55,940 bases of DNA from Bog-473 sp052148295 (GTDB lineage Bacteria; Actinomycetota; Acidimicrobiia; Acidimicrobiales; RAAP-2): positions 1 through 55,940 of the forward strand of contig JBKQIP010000151.1 of NCBI GenBank assembly GCA_052148295.1, read 5' to 3'. Below, piece by piece: positions 46,908-54,890 of this stretch. The notes under the pieces were generated by a model. It was not told the origin of the DNA. It made no database searches and was given only the letters and a program-made list of their open reading frames with translations. Position numbers and translations under genes: made by a program. The stretch's first letter is position 1, and every line of letters starts with the position of its first letter.

Positions 46908-49469
46908 ATGTCGACCGACGCGCCCGGCGCGCCACGCGTTCCCGCCAAGCCCACCATCGACGGGGTCGAGGCCACCTGGGCCGCCGCCTGGGAGGCCGAG
47001 CAGCTCTACCGTTTCGACGCCGCCGTGCCGCGGGAGCGGGTCTTCTCCATCGACACCCCGCCGCCCACCGTCTCGGGCTCGCTGCACATGGGCTCGGTCT
47101 TCGGCTACGTGCAGACCGACGCGCTGGCCCGCCACCGGCGCATGAGCGGCTGGGAGCTCTTCTACCCCATGGGGTGGGACGACAACGGGCTGCCCACCGA
47201 GCGCCGGGTGCAGACCTACTTCGGCGTGCGCTGCGACCCGACCCTCCCCTACGACCCCGGCTTCCGACCGCCCGACGAGCCCGGCAAGGAGGACATCCCG
47301 GTCAGCCGTCCCAACTTCATCGCCCTGTGCCACCAGCTCACGGCCGAGGACGAGCGGGCCTTCGAGCACCTCTGGCGCCGCCTCGGCCTCTCGGTGGACT
47401 GGACCCGGGGCTACGCCACCATCGACGATCGCAGCCGCCGGGCCAGCCAGCGCATGTTCCTGCGCAACCTGTCCCGCGGCGAGGCGTACTCGTCGGAGGC
47501 CCCCACCCTGTGGGACGTCGACTACCAGACCGCGGTGGCCCAGGCCGAGATGGAGGACCGGGAGCAAACGGGCGCCTACCACCGCCTGCGCTTCGACGAC
47601 CTCGAGATCGAGACCACCCGGCCCGAGCTGGTGGCGGCCTGCGTGGCCCTGGTGGCCCATCCCGACGACGAGCGCTTCTCCTCGCGGTTCGGCACCACGG
47701 TGCACACGCCCCTCTTCGGCGTGGCGGTCCCCATCGTGGCGCACCGGCTGGCCGATCCCGAGAAGGGCACCGGCATCGCCATGATCTGCACCTTCGGTGA
47801 CGTCTCCGACGTGGTCTGGTGGCGCGAGCTCGACCTGCCCACCCGGTCCATCATCACGCGGTCGGGCCGGATCTCCGAGACGCCGCCGCCCGGGGTGCCC
47901 GACGGGCCGGCCTGGCGGGCCATCGCCGGCACCTCCGTCAAGGCGGCCCAGCGCACCATGGTCGAGCTCCTCGCCGCCTCGGGAGACCTGATGGGCGAGC
48001 CGAGGCCCATCACCCACCCGGTCAAGTTCTACGAGCGCAGCCTGGGTCGTCCCCTCGAGATCGTCACCAGCCGCCAGTGGTACCTGCGCAACGGCGGCCG
48101 GGACGCCGACCTGCGCGACGCCCTGCTCCGGCGCGGCCACGAGCTGCGGTGGCATCCGCCCTACATGGAGGTGCGCTACGAGAACTGGGTCAACGGGCTG
48201 AACAGCGACTGGCTGGTCAGCCGCCAGCGGTACTTCGGTGTCCCCATCCCGGTCTGGTACCCCCTCGGCGGCCACGGGGAACCGGACTACTCGTCCCCCC
48301 TCGTCCCCGCCGAGGGCCGGCTGCCGATCGACCCGACCACCGACGTGCCCGACGGGTACGACGCGGCCCAGCGGGGTGCACCGGGCGGCTTCGTGGGCGA
48401 CCCCGACGTGATGGACACCTGGGCCACCTCCTCGCTGACCCCGCAGATCGCCTGCGGCTGGGAGGACGACCCCGCCCTCTTCGCCGCCACCTTTCCCATG
48501 GACCTGCGGCCCCAGGGGCACGAGATCATCCGCACCTGGCTGTTCGCCACCACCCTGCGCAGCCACCTGGAGCACCACACGGTGCCGTGGCGCAACGCCA
48601 CCATCAACGGTTGGGTGCTCGATCCGGACCACAAGAAGATGTCCAAGTCCAAGGGCAACGTCGTGACCCCGATGCCCCTGGTCGACGAATTCGGCTCCGA
48701 TGCCGTCCGCTACTGGGCCTGCAACGGGCGGCCCGGCACCGACACGGCCGTGGACACCGGCGTCATGAAGATCGGCCGCCGCCTGGCCATCAAGATCCTC
48801 AATGCGTCCAAGTTCGCGCTGGGTCGGCTCGGCGACGGCCCGGCGCCCGGGATCGACTGGGTGACCGAGCCCATCGACCGGGCCCTGCTGGCCCGTCTGG
48901 CCGACGTGGTGTCGCTGGCCACGGCGGCCCTGGAAGAGTTCGACTACACCCGGGCGCTCGAGCACACCGAGACCTTCTTCTGGTCGTTCTGCGACGACTA
49001 CGTCGAGCTAGTCAAGACCCGGGCCTACGGCGAGGGCGACCGCCCGGCGTCCGCGTCGGCCCGGGCCGCGCTCGCCCTGTCCTTGTCCGTCCAGCTCCGG
49101 CTCTTCGCCCCCTTCCTCCCCTTCGTCACCGAGGAGGTGTGGCGGTGGTGGCAGGCCGGATCCGTCCACCGGGCCCCCTGGCCCCGGGCCGAGGAGTTCG
49201 CTGCGCACGGGGGGGACCCCGCCGTGCTCGACGTGGCCGCCGACGTGCTGGCTGCGGTGCGCCGGGAGAAGACGAGCCAGAAGCGCTCCATGCGGGCGGA
49301 GGTGGCCGAGGTGGTGGTCTCGGGCCCGGCCGGGATCCTGGCGTCGGTCACCGCGGCCCGGCGCGACCTGGAGGACGCCGGCGGGATCGACGTCCTGCAG
49401 CTGGTCGAGGCGCCCGAGTTCTTCGTGGCCACCACGCTCGCCGGAGACGCGGACCAGGCGGGCAGTTAG
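46908..49469 (+). CDS. valS: valyl-tRNA synthetase, short form
   Basis: 853 residues. PPPTVSGSLHMGSVFGY carries a HxGH-class motif (HMGS), and DHKKMSKSKGNVV the KMSKS loop. EDIPVSRPNFIALCHQL, the editing domain (ETTRPELVAACVALVAHPDD) and PMGWDDNGLPTERRVQ fit ValRS. It lacks the long C-terminal coiled coil of typical bacterial ValRS and is close in size to archaeal-type enzymes. Its stop (TAG) overlaps the stop of the convergent substrate-binding protein gene by 4 nt. Confidence 0.95.
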   Translation: MSTDAPGAPRVPAKPTIDGVEATWAAAWEAEQLYRFDAAVPRERVFSIDTPPPTVSGSLHMGSVFGYVQTDALARHRRMSGWELFYPMGWDDNGLPTERRVQTYFGVRCDPTLPYDPGFRPPDEPGKEDIPVSRPNFIALCHQLTAEDERAFEHLWRRLGLSVDWTRGYATIDDRSRRASQRMFLRNLSRGEAYSSEAPTLWDVDYQTAVAQAEMEDREQTGAYHRLRFDDLEIETTRPELVAACVALVAHPDDERFSSRFGTTVHTPLFGVAVPIVAHRLADPEKGTGIAMICTFGDVSDVVWWRELDLPTRSIITRSGRISETPPPGVPDGPAWRAIAGTSVKAAQRTMVELLAASGDLMGEPRPITHPVKFYERSLGRPLEIVTSRQWYLRNGGRDADLRDALLRRGHELRWHPPYMEVRYENWVNGLNSDWLVSRQRYFGVPIPVWYPLGGHGEPDYSSPLVPAEGRLPIDPTTDVPDGYDAAQRGAPGGFVGDPDVMDTWATSSLTPQIACGWEDDPALFAATFPMDLRPQGHEIIRTWLFATTLRSHLEHHTVPWRNATINGWVLDPDHKKMSKSKGNVVTPMPLVDEFGSDAVRYWACNGRPGTDTAVDTGVMKIGRRLAIKILNASKFALGRLGDGPAPGIDWVTEPIDRALLARLADVVSLATAALEEFDYTRALEHTETFFWSFCDDYVELVKTRAYGEGDRPASASARAALALSLSVQLRLFAPFLPFVTEEVWRWWQAGSVHRAPWPRAEEFAAHGGDPAVLDVAADVLAAVRREKTSQKRSMRAEVAEVVVSGPAGILASVTAARRDLEDAGGIDVLQLVEAPEFFVATTLAGDADQAGS

Positions 49470-50839
49470 CCCGGGGCGGGCGAGCCGTGGGCGTCGTGGC
49501 CCGGGGCGTAGTAGTAGGTCGTGTCGCAGCTGAACCCCGACGTGGTCGGCTGGGTCCGCTGGTACTTCCCGTTCTCGATCTGGAGCATCACGTAGCAGCT
49601 CGCCGGCTTCTTCTGGGCCGGGTCGGCCGGGGCCAGCAGGCCGCCCGCATCGAAGCGGGTGATCTTCTCGAGCTGCGCGAGCACACCTCCCCGGGTCGGG
49701 TGCGGGCCGGCCGCCTTCAGCGCCTGGACGAAGAGGTCGGCCGAGGCCCAGCCGTACAGCGTGTACAGGTCGGGTGTCCACGACGGGTCGACCTTGTGCA
49801 CGTAGTGGAGGAAGCGCTTGTCCGCCGGGAGGTCCTTGGCATCCTGTCCCAGGTAGAGAGCCTGCGCCTGACCGATCTGAATCCCGTTGGTGGCCGCCGG
49901 GCCGCCGGCGTGGGCCACGAACTGGTCGGCGTAGAGCGGCCCGCCGGAGAAGATCAGTCCCGGGTGCCAGCCCTGGGCCGCGGCGTCCTGCACGAACTCG
50001 GCACCCACCTGCCAGTCGACCGCGGTCAGGTCGACGGCGTCGACGTGGTCGTCGCGCATGCTGATGACGTCCGTGGTGAAGTCGCTCTCGGCCGGTGAGA
50101 TCTCGCGCAGGTAGGCGACGTGGTACCCCTCGTGCTCGAGGGCGGCCTTCTGCCCGTTCCACTGCGCGATGGACGAGGCGGCGTCGGAGATGAGGGTGCC
50201 GACGGTCATGTCGTCGGGGAAGTGCTTCTTGTAGTAGGCGAGCGGGCCCAGGCTCTGGCCGACGGCCAGCGGCTGGGCGCTGAAGACGTTGCGCAGCCTA
50301 TTGATCTCCGGGTCGATCGTCACCGAGACGTCGGGCACGGCGGGGTCCGCGGCCAGGATCGAGCACCCGTAGGAGTCGAACAGGGAGAAGTCCCCCACCA
50401 GGCCGAAGTCGTGGGCCACGGCCTGCTGGGTCTCCGCCTGGTTCCGCGGCCCGCTGAAGGCGTCGTCCAGGGAGGTGACCTTCAAGGTGCGGCCGTCCAC
50501 GCCGCCCAGGGAATTGATGTAGTCGAAGTAGGCCTTGACCCCGATCGGCGCCCCTTCGAACAGGCCGGGGACCGGTCCGGAGATGACGGAGACGTTGCCC
50601 ACGGTGAGGGACTTCCCGGTCACCCCGAGGGTCGAGTCCGACATGGCCCTGGTGACCTCGACCGGCGTCCGACAGGTCGTCGACGTGTTGAGGGGCGCCG
50701 AGGCGGTGGCGGGTGCGCCGGCCACGCCCGCCGCGCCGGCCACCAGGGCCCCGGCGATGAGGGCGACGCCCACCAGGCCCCGCACGGCGCGACCGCCACG
50801 GTCGCGCCAGGCCAGACCCTGGGTGTGCGTCTCTCCCAC
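49466..50839 (-). CDS. ABC transporter substrate-binding protein (branched-chain amino acid-type)
   Basis: 457 residues with an N-terminal signal peptide (basic WRDRGGRAVRG, then hydrophobic GLVGVALIAGALVAGAAG, then APATASA). Peripla_BP_6 fold: SLTVGNVSVISGPVPGLFEGA, GGVDGRTLKVTSLDDAFSG, TVGTLISDAASSIAQ, LYTLYGWASADLFVQAL. It would bind an amino acid, amide or organic acid at the cell surface. GTG 50839 follows GGGGAGAGC. No permease or ATPase genes are nearby, so it is an orphan binding protein. Confidence 0.87.
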   Translation of the reverse strand: MGETHTQGLAWRDRGGRAVRGLVGVALIAGALVAGAAGVAGAPATASAPLNTSTTCRTPVEVTRAMSDSTLGVTGKSLTVGNVSVISGPVPGLFEGAPIGVKAYFDYINSLGGVDGRTLKVTSLDDAFSGPRNQAETQQAVAHDFGLVGDFSLFDSYGCSILAADPAVPDVSVTIDPEINRLRNVFSAQPLAVGQSLGPLAYYKKHFPDDMTVGTLISDAASSIAQWNGQKAALEHEGYHVAYLREISPAESDFTTDVISMRDDHVDAVDLTAVDWQVGAEFVQDAAAQGWHPGLIFSGGPLYADQFVAHAGGPAATNGIQIGQAQALYLGQDAKDLPADKRFLHYVHKVDPSWTPDLYTLYGWASADLFVQALKAAGPHPTRGGVLAQLEKITRFDAGGLLAPADPAQKKPASCYVMLQIENGKYQRTQPTTSGFSCDTTYYYAPGHDAHGSPAPG

Positions 50840-51022
50840 CGCTCTCCCCTTCGACTCAGTCGCCCCTCGACCGCTGGCCTCCGGCCGGTTCCCTCGAGGA
50901 GGTCGTGCACGGGTAGCTGAGACTACGTCAGTGGCGTCGTCGGAGGTCGGCAGCCTCCGTCGGGTCAGACCGGTCTCCGCTCCCGGCGCGGCGCGGGGGC
51001 CTGCCGCATGCTCACGGCACGT
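50840..51022. other. 183-bp intergenic region with hairpin and palindrome
   Basis: It contains CGGAGG/CCTCCG arms with a 7-nt loop at 50941-50959 and, nearer the SBP gene, a TAGTCT hexamer (minus strand) flanked by CTGA/TCAG arms. The hairpin could end sulfotransferase transcription and the hexamer could serve the SBP gene. No small ORF was convincing. Confidence 0.4.
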
Positions 51023-51033
51023 TCACGGCACGG
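51012..51033. repeat. 11-bp tandem duplication spanning the sulfotransferase stop
   Basis: TCACGGCACGT at 51012-51022 and TCACGGCACGG at 51023-51033. Each starts with a TCA; the second is the real stop (51023-51025). Confidence 0.75.
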
Positions 51034-52333
51034 GGACGTCGAGCGACGCATCGCCTGGCCCCGCGCCCGAGGCCGGTCGGTCCGCGGTGCCGATGCCGTA
51101 GCGATCGGTGTACCCCGTGAACTCCTCGGCCAGGCCGGCGTAGGTCCAGCCGAAGTCCGCGGGGTCGTACCGATGTCGTCCGAAGGCGTCCTGCGGTCGA
51201 TGCACGAGGAAGGCCCGCATGCGCCGGGCGTGAAGGTCGCTCACCTCGCTCCCGAAGCTGCGGTACAGCCCGCGGACCGCCTCCACGGGGTCGGCCATCA
51301 GCTGGTCGTAGTGCAGGTGCCGGCACCAGCCGTCGTCGGACTTCTCATCGAAGGCCACGGCCGAATCGAGGGCGAACACGCACTTGCGCTTCCACTCCTC
51401 GGCGGTCGGGCGCGGGTCCTGCCGCCGGGTCAGGGGTCGTTGGCCGGCATTGGCCAGGCTGGCCAGCGAGGTGACCACCGGACCCGGGTCCCGGTGGGTC
51501 CACACGATCCGGGCGTCGGGGTAGGTGGCCAGCAACGCGTCGAGGTGCCACAGGTGATTGGGGGTCTTCAGGACCCAGCGCTCGGTCGGCTGGCGCGACT
51601 GCAGCGTCTGGAGGGCGAGGCGGTGCTTGGCGTAGGCCGGGGCCATGTCGGCGCCTTCCAGCCAGCGGGCGTAGGTCGGGACGTGGGCCTGCGTCTCGAT
51701 CGCCAGGGTGCGCACGTCGAACATGAACAGCGAGACGCATTCCTGGGCTGCGGTCGCCCCGAAGGGATGCATGGCCTTGAGCGGCGGGTTGAGCTTCATC
51801 AGCCCGTCGATCTCCTTGGCCGTCTGGGCGATGCGGGGATCCTCGTCGGCCTCCTCCAGCGCCGGGGGCGGGATGGGGTGGGCCGCCTCCCACTGCAGGA
51901 GCGGGCGCGCCATCGGGTCGAGCCCGAGCAGCTCGGACAGCACGCTGGTCCCGGTGCGGGGCAACCCGACGATGACCCACGGGCCCTCGATGCGCTCGTC
52001 CCGGACCTCGGGATGGCTCTGCGACCAGCCGTGCAGCGCGATGCGGTTGGCCAGGGCCGCGGCCAGCATCTTGGTGATGAGGATGCGCCCGAAGGTGGTC
52101 AGGTCCGCCTCGGTCCCACAGGCACCGAGGAAGACCTCGAGGGGCTCGCGGTAGCTGTCGCTCCCGAAGTCCCCGGATCCGGCCATCTTGGCCGCGGCGG
52201 CCTCCACCGACGCCGGGGCCAACGACGGCACCTCGAGGCCGAAGCGCGATGCCTTCGCTCCCACCCAGTTGAGGGCCAGGAGGGGTCGGCTGCGCAACTC
52301 GGCGTCACGCCAGGTGTACTCGGTGGCGCTCAC
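51023..52333 (-). CDS. sulfotransferase family protein
   Basis: 436 residues. WVIVGLPRTGTSVLSELLGLD is the 5'-phosphosulfate-binding loop, KTPNHLWHLDALLATYPDARIVWTHRDP the 3'-phosphate-binding segment (RDP), and WKRKCVFALDSAVAF lies in the substrate half. It belongs to the Sulfotransfer_3 group common in Actinobacteria. It transfers sulfate from PAPS to an unknown hydroxyl. GTG 52333 overlaps the stop of the oxidoreductase gene (GTGA). Its own stop lies in an 11-bp tandem duplication. Confidence 0.88.
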   Translation of the reverse strand: MSATEYTWRDAELRSRPLLALNWVGAKASRFGLEVPSLAPASVEAAAAKMAGSGDFGSDSYREPLEVFLGACGTEADLTTFGRILITKMLAAALANRIALHGWSQSHPEVRDERIEGPWVIVGLPRTGTSVLSELLGLDPMARPLLQWEAAHPIPPPALEEADEDPRIAQTAKEIDGLMKLNPPLKAMHPFGATAAQECVSLFMFDVRTLAIETQAHVPTYARWLEGADMAPAYAKHRLALQTLQSRQPTERWVLKTPNHLWHLDALLATYPDARIVWTHRDPGPVVTSLASLANAGQRPLTRRQDPRPTAEEWKRKCVFALDSAVAFDEKSDDGWCRHLHYDQLMADPVEAVRGLYRSFGSEVSDLHARRMRAFLVHRPQDAFGRHRYDPADFGWTYAGLAEEFTGYTDRYGIGTADRPASGAGPGDASLDVPVP

Positions 52334-53403
52334 CCGATCCCCTGGGCTCGAGACTCGGTTCCGACGCCGATCTCGACGACCGTTCGTCCCAACGATCGAC
52401 GCGCCTCGTGCTCGTCGAGGGCGCGGCCCGCCTCTTCCATGCTGACTCGCCGGCCCACCACGGGCCGGATCTCGCCGCCGGCGGCCAGCCGCAACAGATC
52501 AGCGTGGACCTCGTCGGCCACGTCCCGCCCGAACGGGTTGAAGCCGAAGCGGCGCATGCCGGGGTCGACCGAGTCCACCCAGGCCAGCATGACGCCCACG
52601 ATGTCGATGTTCCCGATGCAGGCCATCCGCAGCGGCCGTCCGGTCATCCCGTTGGCGTCATCGTCCGCGAATCCCACGGCCAGGTAGCGACCACCCCGTG
52701 CCGTGCACCGCCACGAGCGTTCGACGACATCGCCACCCGTGAGGTCGTAGACCACCTCGGCACCCACGTCACCGGTGGCGGCCAGCACCGCTTCGACGAA
52801 GTCCTCGGCGGTGTGGTCGATGACCAGGTCGGCCCCGAGCGACGCGCACAGCGCACCCTTCTCGGGACCGCCTGCGACGGCGATGACCCGGGCACCCGCG
52901 GCCCGGCCCAGCTGGATGCCGGCGGTGCCCAGGCCGCTGGCCGCGGCGTGCACCACCAGGGTCTCCCCGTCCCGGAGCCGCCCTCGTCGGAACAGCGCCA
53001 GATGCGAGGTGTGGAACGTCAGCAGGAACGCGGTGGCCTCGACGTCGTCGAAGCCCGGCGGCGCGTCGAAGACCGAGACGGCGTCGGCCAGCGCGTACTC
53101 GGCGATGCCGCCGAGCGCCGTCTTGGTGATGGCGACGACGCGCCGGCCCAACCAGGCGTCGGCACCCTCTCCCACCTGGTCGACGACCCCGCAGACGTCC
53201 ATCCCCAGGGTGAAGGGCGGAGGCGTCGGCACCGAGACCAGGTTTCCCCGGCAGCGGTCGATGTCGTTGAAATTCAGCGATGCCGCCGCCACCCTCACCC
53301 GCACCTCGCCCGGTCCGGGCTCGGGGCGCTCGATCGTGCGCACGGCCAGGACGTCTCCGGGTTGACCATGGCGGGTCACCTGCAGTGCCTTCATGTCCGT
53401 CAC
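52330..53403 (-). CDS. zinc-independent alcohol dehydrogenase/quinone oxidoreductase (MDR family)
   Basis: About 357 residues. MDR family: PGPGEVRVRVAAASLNFNDIDRCRG, TLGMDVCGVVDQVG, and VVHAAASGLGTAGIQLGRAAGARVIAVAGG (read as VHAAASGLGTAGIQLGRAAG, the NADPH-binding turn). Zinc ligands of the structural lobe are missing, as in quinone oxidoreductases. GTG 53403 has GGGGGGA 6 nt upstream; ATG 53394 is in frame 9 nt later. It is co-transcribed with the sulfotransferase gene. Confidence 0.88.
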   Translation of the reverse strand: MTDMKALQVTRHGQPGDVLAVRTIERPEPGPGEVRVRVAAASLNFNDIDRCRGNLVSVPTPPPFTLGMDVCGVVDQVGEGADAWLGRRVVAITKTALGGIAEYALADAVSVFDAPPGFDDVEATAFLLTFHTSHLALFRRGRLRDGETLVVHAAASGLGTAGIQLGRAAGARVIAVAGGPEKGALCASLGADLVIDHTAEDFVEAVLAATGDVGAEVVYDLTGGDVVERSWRCTARGGRYLAVGFADDDANGMTGRPLRMACIGNIDIVGVMLAWVDSVDPGMRRFGFNPFGRDVADEVHADLLRLAAGGEIRPVVGRRVSMEEAGRALDEHEARRSLGRTVVEIGVGTESRAQGIG

Positions 53404-53449
53404 GCGCCGTCCCCCCTGTTCAGTGTGCGCAACGCTCGGGGCTCGGAGC

Positions 53450-54766
53450 CTAGCGTCGATCGGGCGAGGCTCCGTGGTGCGCCGGTGGATCGGGCTCGAC
53501 CTCGGGCGCACCCGACTCCGGATCCGGGATCGGCAGGCGTCGCTTGGCGGCGCGGGCTGCGGTGAGGAAGGCCGCCACGCCTCCGGTGGTGGCCTGGCAG
53601 CGCAGGGAGGCCAGCACATCGAACGCATGCTGGGCCAACGGGAGCTCGGCATAGGCGACGGCCGCCGCCGCCGTGGACCGGAGTGCCGCGACGAAGGTCC
53701 GGGCCACGTCGACCGGGACCAAGGTGTCGTTCTGCCCGTGCAGTACGAAGAACGGCGGGGCGTCGGCCCGGACCCGGTAGGTCGGCGACGCCTGGGCGAA
53801 CACCGCGGGATGCTCGGCGGCCGACGTCTTCATCACACGCTTCTCGAGGAGCGCCAGCAATCCGGGCCCGTAGCGGCCCGTCCCGTCGTCCGCTCCGGTC
53901 AGGTCCATCACGCCGTAGAACGGGACACAGGCGTCGACACTGCAGTCGGCCTCCTCGAAGCCGGGCTGGTAGGTGGGGTCCCCGTCACTGAGCGCCAGGA
54001 GCGCGCACAGGTGGCCGCCGGCCGACCCGCCGCTGACGGCCACGAACGAAGGATCGCCCCCGTACTCGGAGATGTGCTCCCTGACCCAGGCCACCGCCCG
54101 CTTCGCGTCGACGATGTGGTCGGGCCAGGTGGCCCGGGGGCTGAGCCGGTAGTTGATGGCCACACAGACCCAGCCCCGAGCCACCAGCTCGTACATCATC
54201 GGCTTGCCCTGCTCGCGCTTCTCGCCGATGATCCAGGCGCCACCGTGGATGTAGACCATGACCGGTGCACCCGACGGCGAGGCCAGCGGGGAGCGGTAGA
54301 CGTCGAGGCGGTGGCGGCGCTGTCCGTCTCCCCAGTAGTCGATGTTGCGGTCGGCCTTCACGGAACGGCCCCTGAGGGGAACGGCCCGGGTGATCCTCCA
54401 CCAGTGGCCCCAGGCCGGTGCCTCGGGATCCGCCGGGACGGGGAAGTCGTCGCTCCGCACCTCGTCGAGGGCGGCAGCGACCACGTCGGCGGCACGCGCT
54501 CCCGACACGGTCAGCCCGATCAGGCCGGCCCAACTGACGAGGGCGATACCCAGACCGACCCAGCCGGCCCAACCCATGAAGGCTCCGAAGAGGGCGAACA
54601 CGACGGTGGCGGCGACCTGCCAGAGCACGTTCTGCAACGCCACTTCACCGACGATCCAGCCCACGAAGAAACTCGGGACGGAGAACGGTTCGCGCCGGAT
54701 CGGATGGTAGGCCAGCAGGACGCCGATGGCTCCGATCACCGTGGCGCCCAGGTAGATGTACGGCAC
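53450..54766 (-). CDS. membrane-anchored alpha/beta-hydrolase (esterase/lipase, HSL-like)
   Basis: About 438 residues. An N-terminal membrane region with about three to four helices (YIYLGATVIGAIGVLLAY, FGAFMGWAGWVGLGIALVSW) precedes a hydrolase domain: VYIHGGAWIIGEK (HGG oxyanion hole), VSGGSAGGHLCAL (Ser nucleophile in GGSAGG), HGQNDTLVP (Asp) and AQHAFD (His). The HSL-type esterase is probably at the membrane surface. GTG 54766 begins the first hydrophobic segment; ATG 54802 adds 12 residues and is possible. Divergent from a WS/DGAT gene, so both may act on neutral lipid or ester substrates. Confidence 0.85.
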   Translation of the reverse strand: MPYIYLGATVIGAIGVLLAYHPIRREPFSVPSFFVGWIVGEVALQNVLWQVAATVVFALFGAFMGWAGWVGLGIALVSWAGLIGLTVSGARAADVVAAALDEVRSDDFPVPADPEAPAWGHWWRITRAVPLRGRSVKADRNIDYWGDGQRRHRLDVYRSPLASPSGAPVMVYIHGGAWIIGEKREQGKPMMYELVARGWVCVAINYRLSPRATWPDHIVDAKRAVAWVREHISEYGGDPSFVAVSGGSAGGHLCALLALSDGDPTYQPGFEEADCSVDACVPFYGVMDLTGADDGTGRYGPGLLALLEKRVMKTSAAEHPAVFAQASPTYRVRADAPPFFVLHGQNDTLVPVDVARTFVAALRSTAAAAVAYAELPLAQHAFDVLASLRCQATTGGVAAFLTAARAAKRRLPIPDPESGAPEVEPDPPAHHGASPDRR

Positions 54767-54890
54767 GCCACCATCATCGCCCGAATGGACGAACCACCGC
54801 ATCCCCCGAGATGCGGGCGCTGCGGGGCAGTTGCCGCCGCAGTGAGAAGATGCGACGTTATGGGAAGACCCGCCTCACCAAGGAGACGCG

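Noticed and set aside
46752..48965. Long minus-strand reading frame opposite valS
   Set aside because: It lies fully over valS, whose motifs are certain. High GC leaves the opposite frame open, and its sequence is low-complexity His/Gly/Arg with no family pattern.
50941..50959. Intrinsic terminator after the sulfotransferase gene
   Set aside because: The hairpin has perfect 6-bp arms, but no T-rich tail follows on either strand, so I list it only as part of the intergenic region.
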